Assembly (NCBI RefSeq): GCF_036194065.1
Contig: NZ_CP108095.1
Coordinates: forward strand, 7,316,001 to 7,380,000
Direction: 5' to 3'
DNA: 64,000 nucleotides
From: Streptomyces sp. NBC_00239
GTDB lineage: Bacteria > Actinomycetota > Actinomycetes > Streptomycetales > Streptomycetaceae
Shown one piece after another: positions 36,023 to 47,080 of this stretch. The position numbers and the translations under genes were made by a program. How positions within the stretch are numbered: position 1 is the first letter of the stretch; every line of letters begins with the position of its first letter. Below the pieces are notes generated by a model. The model made no database searches. It worked only from the letters and a program-made list of their open reading frames with translations, and had not been told where the DNA came from.

Positions 36023-37105
36023 CTAGGAAGGGGGCGTTCGTCTCGTTGTGCGCTCGGCGCGGGCTTCCTTGACGCTCAGCGCACGGAACTCGCTGGGACT
36101 CAGCCCGTACGCCTCGCGGAAGGAACGGCTGAAGACCGCCGGCCCGCTGAAGCCCCAGCGGGCGGCGATCACGCCCACCGGATGCGCCCGCGGGCCGGTA
36201 CGGGCGAGGTCGGCGCGGCACCGCTCCAGGCGACGGCGACGGATCAGGGCGTGGACGCTCTCCCTCTCCCTTTCCCTCTCCTTCTCCGTCTCCCTCTCGT
36301 TCGGCTTCTCCTTCTCCGGCCGGTCCTGGCTGTGGCCGTGGTTCCGGAAGAGCTGGTGGAGGCTGCGCACCGACATGCTGTGGCGGGCCGCGATGACGGA
36401 AGGGCTGAGGTCCGGGTCGCCGAGGTGGTGTTCGATGAAGGCGTGGATCCGCCGCAACTGCGCCCGTGCGCGGACCTCGGCGGGCAGGAGTTCCCCGGCA
36501 CCGAGGTGCTGGGCCAGGCAGGTGGCGGCGAGGTCGGCGGCGACAGCGCCGAGACGGCCCAGTTCCGCCGGCGCGCACTGGTCGCCGTGGTCGACCAGGT
36601 TGCTCATGAACGAGGCCAGCATCGCCGCCGTGCCGCTGCCTCCCGGAATGCGGCGGGCCAGGAGCCGGTCGAGTCGGTGCGCCTGTAACGGCAGGGCGTT
36701 GCGCGGGAGTTGCAGGATCACCAGCTGGTGGTCGGGGGCGTCCGGGGCGGGGGCGCGGGCGTCGGAGGGCCGCGAGGTGTCCCAGAACACCAGGTCCCCG
36801 GCATGCGCGTGGCACTCGTTGCCGTGCTGGGACATCACCATGGAGCCCTTGCTCACCATCGCCAGCTGGTACTGCTCCGGGTCGCCGCGCCGGATCAGCG
36901 CGGGGGTGCGCCGTGACCGCAGGGGCGCGTAGGCGAGCCTGGACACGCGGAGTTCGCCCAGGTCCAGCACCGCGGCCTCGGCCCGGAATTCGGCGGGCCG
37001 CTCACTGCTGATGGCGGTGGGCACCACCTCGCGCGCGACCATGTCGGAGAACCAGTCGAAGCGGTCCCCGGCCGGCAGCTCGTCCGACGAAACCGTTGCC
37101 CACAT
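36023..37105 (-). CDS. AraC-family regulator with a charged repeat insertion between its two HTH motifs
   Basis: A 360-residue protein starting at the ATG at 37105 (GGGGGTG upstream). The N-terminal cupin-like AraC_binding_2 domain (EYLAMV-type EQYQLAMVSKGS, LVFWDTSRPSDARAP) is followed by two HTH units. Between them, at about residues 259-283, the usual short connector is replaced by 25 Glu/Arg/Lys residues (EKEKPNERETEKERERERE) encoded by a CTCTCC-type simple repeat. The second HTH (IAARWGFSGPAVFSRSFREA) is intact. Target unknown. Confidence 0.85.
   Translation of the reverse strand: MWATVSSDELPAGDRFDWFSDMVAREVVPTAISSERPAEFRAEAAVLDLGELRVSRLAYAPLRSRRTPALIRRGDPEQYQLAMVSKGSMVMSQHGNECHAHAGDLVFWDTSRPSDARAPAPDAPDHQLVILQLPRNALPLQAHRLDRLLARRIPGGSGTAAMLASFMSNLVDHGDQCAPAELGRLGAVAADLAATCLAQHLGAGELLPAEVRARAQLRRIHAFIEHHLGDPDLSPSVIAARHSMSVRSLHQLFRNHGHSQDRPEKEKPNERETEKERERERESVHALIRRRRLERCRADLARTGPRAHPVGVIAARWGFSGPAVFSRSFREAYGLSPSEFRALSVKEARAERTTRRTPPS
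36258..36319. repeat. Pyrimidine-rich hexamer-like repeat inside the AraC gene
   Basis: About 60 bases of CTCTCC/CTTTCC/CTTCTC units on the plus strand, in frame with the AraC coding strand, where they encode the Glu/Arg/Lys run. Confidence 0.8.
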
Positions 37106-37192
37106 TCCGCACCCCCGGTTCGATCTCCCTGGCAGGAGCCAGGATGCGGCAACGGGGCGCGCTCGAAGCATGGTTGCCGCCCGCCCGGCGTG

Positions 37193-38026
37193 TCAGAGCA
37201 GGCCGTGGTCGCGGGCGTAGAGGGCGGCCTGGGTCCGGTCGCGCAGGCCCAGGCGGTGCAGGATCCGTGAGATGTGGTTCTTCACGGTGCCCTCGCTGAG
37301 GAAGAGGCCGGCGGCGATCTCGCGGTTGGTGGCCCCGTCCGCGATCAGCCGCAGCACGTCCGCCTCCCGGGCGGTGAGTACGTCGGCGGGCCGCGGGGCG
37401 CCCGGGCCGATCGCCGCTACCAGGCGGGCGGCCGCGGCCGGGGCGAGCTGGGTGACGCCGCGGTGCACGAGGCGTACGGCGGCGGCGAGTTCGGCCGGTG
37501 GCAGGTCCTTGAGGAGGTAGCCGTCCGCGCCCGCGCGCAGCGCCTGGACGACGTACTCCTCGTCGTCGAAGGTCGTGAGCATCACGACCCGGCAGGCGGC
37601 GGCCGCGCCGGGGGTGGTGGCGGTGTGGGTGCTGATGGCGGGGGCGGGCGTGGTGGCGCCGTCCGCGGTCGTGGCGGCGGCGGGCGTGGTGGGGCCGTCC
37701 GTGGTCGTGGCGGCGGCGGGCGTGGTGGGGCCGTCCGTGGTCGTGGCGGCGGCGGTGGCGGTGTCACCGGGGGCGGTGCCGGCGTGGGCGATGTGGCGCA
37801 GGGCGGCGACCGCCTGGACGCCGTCCATGCCGGGCATCCGTACGTCCATCAGCACCACGTCGGGGGCGAGTTCCCGGGCCCGGGCCACCGCCTCGTGACC
37901 GTCCGAGGCCGTGCCGACCACTTCGATCCCCGGCTGGATGCCCAGCAGCGAGGCGATGCCCTCCCGGATCAGCTGCTGGTCGTCGACGACGAGGACCCGC
38001 ACGGGCGCGGGCGTCGTATCCGTCAT
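37193..38026 (-). CDS. NarL/LuxR response regulator with a repeat insertion in its receiver domain
   Basis: A 277-residue regulator. Receiver: VLVVDDQQLIREGI, phospho-Asp61 in VVLMDVRMPGMDG, Lys in YLLKDLPPAEL. Between helix 3 (VAALRHI) and strand 4 (CRVVMLTTFDDE) there are about 60 extra Ala/Thr/Pro residues, including three copies of a 12-residue unit close to PAAATTTDGPTT. C-terminal LuxR HTH: LTAREADVLRLIADGATN and LFLSEGTVKNHISRILHRL. Its ATG overlaps the kinase stop as ATGA, so it is coupled to it. Whether the domain still folds is untested; the rest is intact. Confidence 0.88.
   Translation of the reverse strand: MTDTTPAPVRVLVVDDQQLIREGIASLLGIQPGIEVVGTASDGHEAVARARELAPDVVLMDVRMPGMDGVQAVAALRHIAHAGTAPGDTATAAATTTDGPTTPAAATTTDGPTTPAAATTADGATTPAPAISTHTATTPGAAAACRVVMLTTFDDEEYVVQALRAGADGYLLKDLPPAELAAAVRLVHRGVTQLAPAAAARLVAAIGPGAPRPADVLTAREADVLRLIADGATNREIAAGLFLSEGTVKNHISRILHRLGLRDRTQAALYARDHGLL
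37646..37753. repeat. 36-bp tandem repeat, three units, inside the response regulator
   Basis: Three consecutive 36-base units at 37646, 37682 and 37718 differing by only a few bases. The period is a multiple of three, so the reading frame is kept. Confidence 0.9.
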
Positions 38027-39126
38027 GCCGCGGCCCGCTGGGGGAGCGTCACGGTCAGCCGGGTGCCGTCGCCCCGGCCGGAGTCGATGTCGAGGCGGCC
38101 GCCCGCAGCCTCCACCCGCTCCCGCATCCCGCGCAGCCCGAACCCCTCGGCGCGGTGGGCGAATCCGCGGCCGTCGTCGGACACGGTGAGCCTGGCCTGC
38201 GCCCGGTCGAGCACCACGGTCACCTCGATACGGGTGGCGGCGGCGTGCCGGCGGGCGTTGGTGATGCCCTCCTGGGCCGCCCTGTAGAGGGCGGTGAGCG
38301 CGGACGTGCCGTACCCGCCCTCCTCGCCGGCCACCCGCAGGGTGACGTCCTCGTGGCCGGCGATCAGCTCGTCCAGGGCCGGCCGCAGGCGGAACGGCTC
38401 GGCGCGCAGCGCTCCCACGGAAGTCCGTACGTCGGCCAGCGCCTGCCGCGCCGACCGCCGGGCATCGCCGACCGCCCGGTCGGCCGCCGCGGGGTCCAGC
38501 TCCCGGAAGGCGGAGGCCTTCTCCAACTGCACGACGACGGCGGTGAGATGGTGGCCGAGACCGTCGTGGATGTCCCGGGCCACCCGATTGCGCTCGGCCG
38601 CCGCCGACAGCAGCGCCACCTCCTCCCGCGACTCCTCCAGCCGTGCCCGCAGGCGCCGTTCGTCGACCGCCACGCCGGCCATGGTCACGGTCAACACCAG
38701 CCCGACGGCGAACATCAGCAGGTCGGACACCCGCTCCGGGTCCGCGTACCAGCGGGGCGTCGTCAGGACGGCCAGGCCCAGGCAGCCGACGGCGATCGCA
38801 CAGGCCGCCGCCCGGCCGAACGCGAAGTACGCCGTGAACGGCAGCAGGACGAACAGCGCGCGGGACAGTCCCGAGCCGTCGGTCGCGGCGACCAGCGTGA
38901 ACAGCGCGGCGCGCACGCACAGCAGGGCGAGGGCGGGACGCAAAGGGGTGCGCGCCGGATAGCGGCGGCACTCGGCCGCGTCGATCCCGACGAGCAGTGC
39001 CAAACCGACCGTGAACAGCGGCAGTTCGCCGTCACCGAGGCCCGAGGCGGCGGCGTACCAGCCGGCGGTCAGCACCGCGCCGTACAGGACCGGCGCCGTC
39101 CACGGAGCGGGGCGAGAGGAGTACAC
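38023..39126 (-). CDS. DesK/NarX-type sensor histidine kinase
   Basis: A 367-residue kinase: about five membrane helices in residues 12-150, a short coiled linker, HisKA_3 dimerisation helix with phospho-His187 (ERNRVARDIHDGLGHHLT), and HATPase (AAQEGITNARRHAAAT, LTVSDDGRGF, GFGLRGMRERVEAAGG). Start taken as GTG at 39126; TACAGT seven bases upstream would allow a leaderless transcript. Partner of the response regulator directly downstream. Signal unknown. Confidence 0.88.
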   Translation of the reverse strand: MYSSRPAPWTAPVLYGAVLTAGWYAAASGLGDGELPLFTVGLALLVGIDAAECRRYPARTPLRPALALLCVRAALFTLVAATDGSGLSRALFVLLPFTAYFAFGRAAACAIAVGCLGLAVLTTPRWYADPERVSDLLMFAVGLVLTVTMAGVAVDERRLRARLEESREEVALLSAAAERNRVARDIHDGLGHHLTAVVVQLEKASAFRELDPAAADRAVGDARRSARQALADVRTSVGALRAEPFRLRPALDELIAGHEDVTLRVAGEEGGYGTSALTALYRAAQEGITNARRHAAATRIEVTVVLDRAQARLTVSDDGRGFAHRAEGFGLRGMRERVEAAGGRLDIDSGRGDGTRLTVTLPQRAAA

Positions 39127-39268
39127 CCTCCGTACTGTAGGGGGTGGGTCACAAGCACAACTCGGCCGCCGAGGTGGCCCCTTGGTGGCTCCGTGCGAGG
39201 GGGAGGCTTCTGAACGGGGTGGCGCGGGCCGTCTTGACGGGTCCGGCCGGCGCGGCGAGACTCGGCCC

Positions 39269-39385
39269 GTGGACAGAGCCGAGGCGGTGCGTGAAGTGGC
39301 GGGGACCCCCCGCCGCTGGTGCCTGACCCGCCGGCTCCACATCGATCTCCTGCGCGTGTGCAGCGCGTTCGGCCGCTTCTGCTGA
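39269..39385 (+). CDS. Cysteine-rich leader peptide (actinobacterial sulfur-type)
   Basis: A 38-codon frame with GTG start whose second half reads WCLTRRLHIDLLRVCSAFGR and ends FC. The core RRxHIDLxRVxSA is the signature of small leader peptides found upstream of sulfur-metabolism and thiol-related genes in Streptomyces. Three cysteines near the end would let ribosomes stall when cysteine is short. It precedes the thioredoxin-fold gene by 69 bases. Strongly suggests cysteine- or sulfur-responsive attenuation of that gene. Confidence 0.75.
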   Translation: MDRAEAVREVAGTPRRWCLTRRLHIDLLRVCSAFGRFC

Positions 39386-39454
39386 CCCGGCCCCACCGCG
39401 TCACAGCACCCACGCATCCGCCGATCCGCAGATCCGCCGGTCTCCAGGAGAGCC

Positions 39455-39880
39455 ATGTCCACGATCGTGCTGCCCGCCGCCTGCCCTCCCGTCGCCGTCC
39501 GCGGCCGCATCGGAGCCGGCTTCTCGCCCGCCCCGCGCCGCTACCGCCTCTACCTCGCGGCCGACTGCCCCGCCTCCCGCGACCTCCTCGACCTGCACAC
39601 CCGGCTCGGCCTCGGCGAGGCCGTCCCCGTCACCGTGCTCGGTGCGGACGACGGCCCGCGCGCCGCATCAGAGGGCCTCGGGGGGTACGGGGGCTACGGG
39701 GCGCTTCGCCGTGCGTACGAGGCGACCGGCCACCACTACGGGGGAGCCCTGACCGTCCCCGCACTCTGCGACACCTGGAGCGGGCGCGTGGTCAGCAACC
39801 ACGCCCCCGACATCCTGCGCGACCTCGCCGGACCCCTGGCACCGGCGGGCGACCGCTGCACGGGAACGCCCACCGCCTGA
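39455..39880 (+). CDS. Short glutathionyl-hydroquinone-reductase-like thioredoxin-fold protein
   Basis: A 141-residue protein. RYRLYLAADCPASRDLLDLHTRL aligns by eye with the N-terminal thioredoxin-fold of the ECM4/YqjG family (RYxLYxSxACPWAHRTLIVRRL), with the Cys kept but the following Trp changed. GALRRAYEATGHHYGGALTVPALCDTWSGRVVSNHAPDILRDL matches its YTGxVTVPVLWDxxTGRIVxNESADI segment. The C-terminal helical transferase domain is missing. Probably a thiol-dependent redox protein, perhaps with mycothiol. The leader peptide upstream supports a sulfur link. Confidence 0.65.
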   Translation: MSTIVLPAACPPVAVRGRIGAGFSPAPRRYRLYLAADCPASRDLLDLHTRLGLGEAVPVTVLGADDGPRAASEGLGGYGGYGALRRAYEATGHHYGGALTVPALCDTWSGRVVSNHAPDILRDLAGPLAPAGDRCTGTPTA

Positions 39881-39893
39881 ACCACGACGCCGC

Positions 39894-39957
39894 GGGGGCG
39901 GGGAGGCAGGGAGGCGGGAGACGCAAGGGGATCAGGGGGAGCAGGGGGAGGCGGGGG
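39894..39957 (+). other. G-run cluster (possible G-quadruplexes) in the leader of the lipoprotein gene
   Basis: Two sets of G-tracts: about 39894-39918 (runs of 3-5 G) and 39927-39957 (GGGG, GGGGG, GGGGG, GGGGG separated by 4-5 bases). They are on the coding strand, 62-125 bases before the ATG at 40019, so both DNA and mRNA could fold. Confidence 0.5.
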
Positions 39958-40018
39958 AACCGGCCCGGACGCTCGCACGTCACAGCGGCGAACGGAAACC
40001 GGAAGGAAAGGTGCCGCC

Positions 40019-40501
40019 ATGTACAGGCCGCGTCAGCTCGCCCCCCTCGCCCCGCTCGCCGCACTCCTCCTCGCCCTCACCGGATGCGCCACGTCCGCGG
40101 GCGCCGCCGACACCGCCGCCGACGCGACCACTGCCACGACGGCGAAGGCCCCGACCGCGGCCGTCACCGCCACCACGGGCGACCGGCCCGCCCCCGCCCC
40201 GGCGGACCTCGACGCCCCGCGCACCGGTCCCGCCGCTCCGAAGCCCGGCACCTGGTACCCGTACGACCTGTACACCCACTGCGGGATCGGCACCCTCACC
40301 TTCGCCGGCAAGTACTGGGGGCTGCGGCAGATGCGCACCGACCTGGAGGCCGAGGTCGCCGGTCCCCGCATCGAGTGGAGCGACGGCTACACCCCCGGCT
40401 ACATCGTGCTGGAGTCCGAGAAGGTGGTCGTCTTCGAGACCGCCGGGCAGCCGCCGCTCGCCTTCACTCCGGTGGCCGCCCCCACTATCCTGTGCCGATG
40501 A
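40019..40501 (+). CDS. Lipoprotein of unknown function
   Basis: A 160-residue protein with signal peptide and lipobox LALTGC (Cys near residue 23). A Thr/Ala/Pro-rich linker (residues 24-75) leads to a compact C-terminal domain (GTWYPYDLYTHCGIGTLTFAGKYW, GYIVLESEKVVVFETAGQPP) with one further Cys pair at its ends (HCG and LCR). Good site GGAAGGAAAGG. Stop overlaps the next start (ATGA). Anchored outside the cell; role unknown. Confidence 0.75.
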   Translation: MYRPRQLAPLAPLAALLLALTGCATSAGAADTAADATTATTAKAPTAAVTATTGDRPAPAPADLDAPRTGPAAPKPGTWYPYDLYTHCGIGTLTFAGKYWGLRQMRTDLEAEVAGPRIEWSDGYTPGYIVLESEKVVVFETAGQPPLAFTPVAAPTILCR

Positions 40502-41405
40502 GCGGATCCGACCCCGGGCTCTACGGGCCCGACTCGGTCACCTGGAACTGCCACGGCGACCCGATGATGTGGATCGCCGGCGTCCGAGCGCTCTACCTCC
40601 AGGCCCTTCACCCGCGCGCGGTCCGCGGCGTGATGGCCAACAGCGACTTCCGGCAGGACGCCTGGGGGCGGCTGCTGCGCACCGCCGACTTCGTCGGCAC
40701 CGTCACCTACGGCACCGCCGAGGCCGCCGAGCGGGCCGGCGCCCGGGTGCGGCGCATCCACCGGAGCCTCACCGCCGCCGACCCCGCCACCGGCGAAACG
40801 TTTCGGATCGACGACCCCGAGCTCCTGCTGTGGGTCCACTGCGGGCAGATCGACTCGTTCCTCCACGTCCTGCGCCGCTCGGGCGTCCCCCTCTCCGACG
40901 AACAGGCCGACCGTTACGTGGCCGAAAACCGCACCAGCGCCCGCCTGGTCGGACTGGATCCGGCCACCGTGCCGGGCAGCACCGCCGAGCTCGCCGCGTA
41001 CTTCGAAACGGTTCGCCCGCAACTGGCCGCCGGGGCCGACACGCGCGTCGTCGACGCCTTCCTGCGCCGCCCGCCCGTCCCCTGGCCGCTGCGGCCTGTC
41101 CGCGCCCTGATGTGGCGGCCGGTCGCCGCCCTCGCCTACGGCTCGCTGCCCGCTGAGGCGCACCACCTGTACGGCCGTCCCGCGCCCGCCCCGCGCAGCG
41201 TCACCCGTCGCCTGCGCCTCACCGGACTCGTCCTGCGCCTGATCCCCGCCAGGCTGCGCTGGCAACTGCCCCCAGGTCACATCTTGAGAGCAATGGCCCG
41301 GATGGGGCCCGGCAGCCGTCCCTCGCCGTACACAGTGCGACGAGGGACGGCCATACTGGTCGGGCCGGGGAGGGCACAGCACGACAACGGGGGCGGCAGC
41401 ACGAC

Positions 41406-41433
<28 letters not shown>
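40498..41433 (+). CDS. MpaB-family (DUF2236) oxygenase-like protein
   Basis: A 311-residue protein: GPDSVTWNCHGDPMMWIAGV, the conserved LQALHPRAVRGVMANSDFRQD, the TADFVGTVTYGTAEAAERAGARVRRIH helix and the C-terminal LPAEAHHLYG. This is the ER-bound oxygenase mpaB / latex-clearing-protein superfamily, some members of which bind haem through His. Starts inside the lipoprotein stop and runs 28 bases into the kinase gene. Substrate unknown. Confidence 0.85.
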
Positions 41434-44648
<3,215 letters not shown>

Positions 44649-44678
44649 CCCGCGACACCGGCCGACCCCGCGCCGCCT

Positions 44679-44853
44679 CCAGCCTCGCCGGCGTTTGAGG
44701 CGCGGGTCCGGGCGGAGGCCGGCCGACCCCGCGCCGCCTCCAGCCTCTCCGGCGTTTGAGGAGCGGGTCCGGGCGGAGCCCGGTACCCGGCGGAGCCCGG
44801 TTGCTCTTGGGGCTCCGCCCCAAACCCCGCGCCTCAAACGCCGGCGAGGCTGG
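44679..44853. repeat. Intergenic inverted-repeat element, copy 1 (left arm duplicated)
   Basis: Arms beginning CCAGCCTCKCCGGCGTTTGA and ending in the complement (GGCGAGGCTGG at 44853). The left arm is present twice with a period of 61 bases (44679 and 44740). The centre contains TTGGGGC-N3-GCCCCAA. Located just after the kinase stop. Confidence 0.9.
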
Positions 44854-44854
44854 T

Positions 44855-44940
44855 GATGCCCAGCCCACCGACAAGGCTGGGCGTCGCACCGCAAGGCGTC
44901 GGCGCGGCTGGGATCCGGCTCAGGGCGTCGGCGAGGCCGG
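44855..44940. repeat. 31-bp unit array beside copy 1
   Basis: About three degenerate units of 26, 31 and 29 bases ending GGCTGG/GGCCGG, with the internal GCGTCGGCG motif. Same family as the arrays at 46778 and 52782. Confidence 0.6.
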
Positions 44941-45031
44941 AGGTTCCACCGGCGCACACCTCGCGCGGGTGGGGACGGGGCCGGGGTGGGGCCCTCTGGT
45001 CGTGGTGGGGCGGTGCGTGTTACGAAGGGCC

Positions 45032-46699
45032 ATGAGCCGAGCAACGTTCCCGAACGACGCCACCCAGGCCGTACGAGAGGCCGTACGCGAGGCCGTCCCC
45101 GAGCCCGTGACGGCCGACGGGCCGCAGGCCGGCGCACCGACCGCGGACGCGTACGACGCCGTCATCGTCGGCGGCGGCCACAACGGCCTGGTCGCCGCCG
45201 CCTACCTGGCCCGGGCCGGACGCACCGTACTCGTCCTGGAGCGGCTCGACCGCACCGGCGGCGCAGCCGTCTCCACCCGCCCCTTCGCTGGCGTCGACGC
45301 CCGCCTGTCCCGCTACTCGTACCTGGTATCGCTGCTGCCCCGGAAGATCGTCACCGATCTGGGGCTGGAGTTCGCGGTGCGCAAGCGGACCGTGTCCTCG
45401 TACACGCCCGCGGTCCGCGACGGACGGGCCACCGGCCTGCTGGTGGGCGGTGGCGAGGACCGCACCCGTGCCTCCTTCGCCCGTCTCACCGGCGACCCCG
45501 GGGCCCGCGAGTACGAGCGCTGGCGCGCCTTCTACGCCACCACCGCGCGCGTCGCCGAACGGGTCTTCCCCACGCTCACCGAGCCGCTGCCCACCCGGTC
45601 GGAGCTGCGCGGCCGGATCGACGACGAGGCGGCCTGGCGGATGCTCTTCGAGGAGCCCATCGGCCGGGCCGTGGAGGCGCACTTCACCGACGACCTGGTA
45701 CGCGGCGTGGTGCTGACGGACGCCCTGATCGGCACCTTCGCGGACGCCCACGACCCGTCCCTCGTGCAGAACCGCTGCTTCCTCTACCACGTCATCGGCG
45801 GCGGCACCGGCGACTGGGACGTGCCGGTCGGCGGCATGGGAGCGCTCACCGCGGCGCTCGCCCGCGCCGCCCGGTCGGCCGGCGCGGAGATCCGTACGGG
45901 CCACGAGGTGCTGCGCATCGAGACGGACGGCGCCGCGGACGCGGCCGTCACCTTCCGCACCGCCCACGGGGAGGGCCGGGTCGCCGCCCGGCAGGTGCTG
46001 GTGAACGCGTCCCCGCAGGCGCTGGCCGCGCTCCTCGGCGACGAACCGCCGGCCCCGGCGGAGGGCGCCCAGCTCAAGGTCAACATGCTGCTGACCAGGC
46101 TGCCCCGGCTGCGCGACACCGCCGTGGACCCGCGCGAAGCCTTCGCCGGCACCTTCCACATCGCCGAGGGGTACGGGGAACTGGCGCGCGCCCACGCGCA
46201 GGCGGCGGCCGGCGAACTGCCCGCCGCGCCGCCGTCGGAGATCTACTGCCACTCGCTGACGGACCCGAGCATCCTCGGCCCCGAACTCGCCGCCCGCGGC
46301 TACCAGACGCTCACGCTCTTCGGACTGCACGCGCCCGCCCGGCTGTTCGAGAAGGACAACGACGGGGCGCGGGAGCGGCTGCTCGCCGCGACGCTGGCGC
46401 AGCTCGACGCGCACCTCGCGGAGCCGCTCGCCGACTGCCTCGCCGTGGACGCGGACGGTCGCCCCTGCATCGAGGCGAAGACCCCGCTGGACCTGGAACG
46501 CGAGTTGCGGCTGCCCGGCGGGCACATCTTCCACCGCGACCTCGCGTTCCCGTACGCGGAGGCCGCCGGGGGCGCGGGACGCTGGGGGGTCGGGACCCGG
46601 TACGCGAACGTGCTGCTGTGCGGGGCCGGTGCGGTGCGCGGCGGCGGCGTCAGCGGCATCCCCGGCCACAACGCGGCCATGTCAGCCCTCAACCAATAA
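45032..46699 (+). CDS. FAD-dependent oxidoreductase, phytoene-desaturase/PYROXD2-like
   Basis: A 555-residue protein. After ~38 disordered residues comes the FAD Rossmann motif AVIVGGGHNGLVAAAYLARAG followed by VLVLERLDRTGGAAVSTRPF. Mid-protein PVGGMGALTAALARAARSAG and the C-terminal FAD segment NVLLCGAGAVRGGGVSGIPGHNAA complete the amine-oxidase/phytoene-desaturase fold. ATG after CGAAGGGCC. No carotenoid genes nearby, so a carotenoid role is not supported; the PYROXD2-like subgroup has no fixed substrate. Confidence 0.87.
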   Translation: MSRATFPNDATQAVREAVREAVPEPVTADGPQAGAPTADAYDAVIVGGGHNGLVAAAYLARAGRTVLVLERLDRTGGAAVSTRPFAGVDARLSRYSYLVSLLPRKIVTDLGLEFAVRKRTVSSYTPAVRDGRATGLLVGGGEDRTRASFARLTGDPGAREYERWRAFYATTARVAERVFPTLTEPLPTRSELRGRIDDEAAWRMLFEEPIGRAVEAHFTDDLVRGVVLTDALIGTFADAHDPSLVQNRCFLYHVIGGGTGDWDVPVGGMGALTAALARAARSAGAEIRTGHEVLRIETDGAADAAVTFRTAHGEGRVAARQVLVNASPQALAALLGDEPPAPAEGAQLKVNMLLTRLPRLRDTAVDPREAFAGTFHIAEGYGELARAHAQAAAGELPAAPPSEIYCHSLTDPSILGPELAARGYQTLTLFGLHAPARLFEKDNDGARERLLAATLAQLDAHLAEPLADCLAVDADGRPCIEAKTPLDLERELRLPGGHIFHRDLAFPYAEAAGGAGRWGVGTRYANVLLCGAGAVRGGGVSGIPGHNAAMSALNQ

Positions 46700-46777
46700 C
46701 CCCCGCCCACCCCCGCCCCGCCTGGCCGGTAGCCCCGGGCGTGCCGACGTGCCCGGGCACAAGCCCCTGCCTTGCGG

Positions 46778-46888
46778 TGCCCTGGGGCGCAACACCTCAG
46801 CCTCGCCGGTGTCCTGGCGGGCAATTCCCAGCCTCGCCAATGCCCTGGGGCGCAACACCTCAGCCTCGCCGGTGTCCTGCGGGCAATT
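46778..46888. repeat. 31-bp tandem array beside copy 2
   Basis: Units of 32, 31 and 32 bases at 46778, 46810 and 46841, and a fourth at 46873 that runs into the inverted-repeat element. Units 1 and 3 are identical (core GCCCTGGGGCGCAACACC followed by TCAGCCTCGCC). Orientation is opposite to the array at 52782. It lies between converging genes. Confidence 0.85.
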
Positions 46889-47003
46889 CCAGCCTCGCCG
46901 GCGTTTGAGGCGCGGGGTTTGGGGCGGAGCCCCAACGAACAACCCGGCTCCGCCGGGCACCGGGCCCCGCCCGGACCCGCGCCTCAAACGCCGGCGAGGC
47001 TGG
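46889..47003. repeat. Intergenic inverted-repeat element, copy 2
   Basis: 115 bases with ~27-base terminal inverted repeats (CCAGCCTCGCCGGCGTTTGA at the left, exact complement at the right). The interior is in reverse orientation relative to copies 1, 3 and 4. Followed after 77 bases by the end of the converging serine hydrolase gene. Confidence 0.92.
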
Positions 47004-47080
47004 AAGTTGCCCGTTGTCGTCCAGGGGGTGGTGTGCCGCGCGGGTTCCGGCGAGGCGGGAAGGGGGCGTTCTGGCGGGGG

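Noticed and set aside
39144..39326. A 60-codon frame overlapping the leader peptide region
   Set aside because: No ribosome-binding site and no family resemblance; the leader peptide in another frame has a clear conserved motif.
44649..45031. Protein-like open frames in the gap after the kinase
   Set aside because: They are translations of the inverted-repeat element and its units, identical in kind to frames at the other three copies.
45032..46699. Carotenoid biosynthesis role for the phytoene-desaturase-like gene
   Set aside because: No crtB, crtE or related gene is in the window, and the sequence fits the broader PYROXD2-like oxidoreductases.
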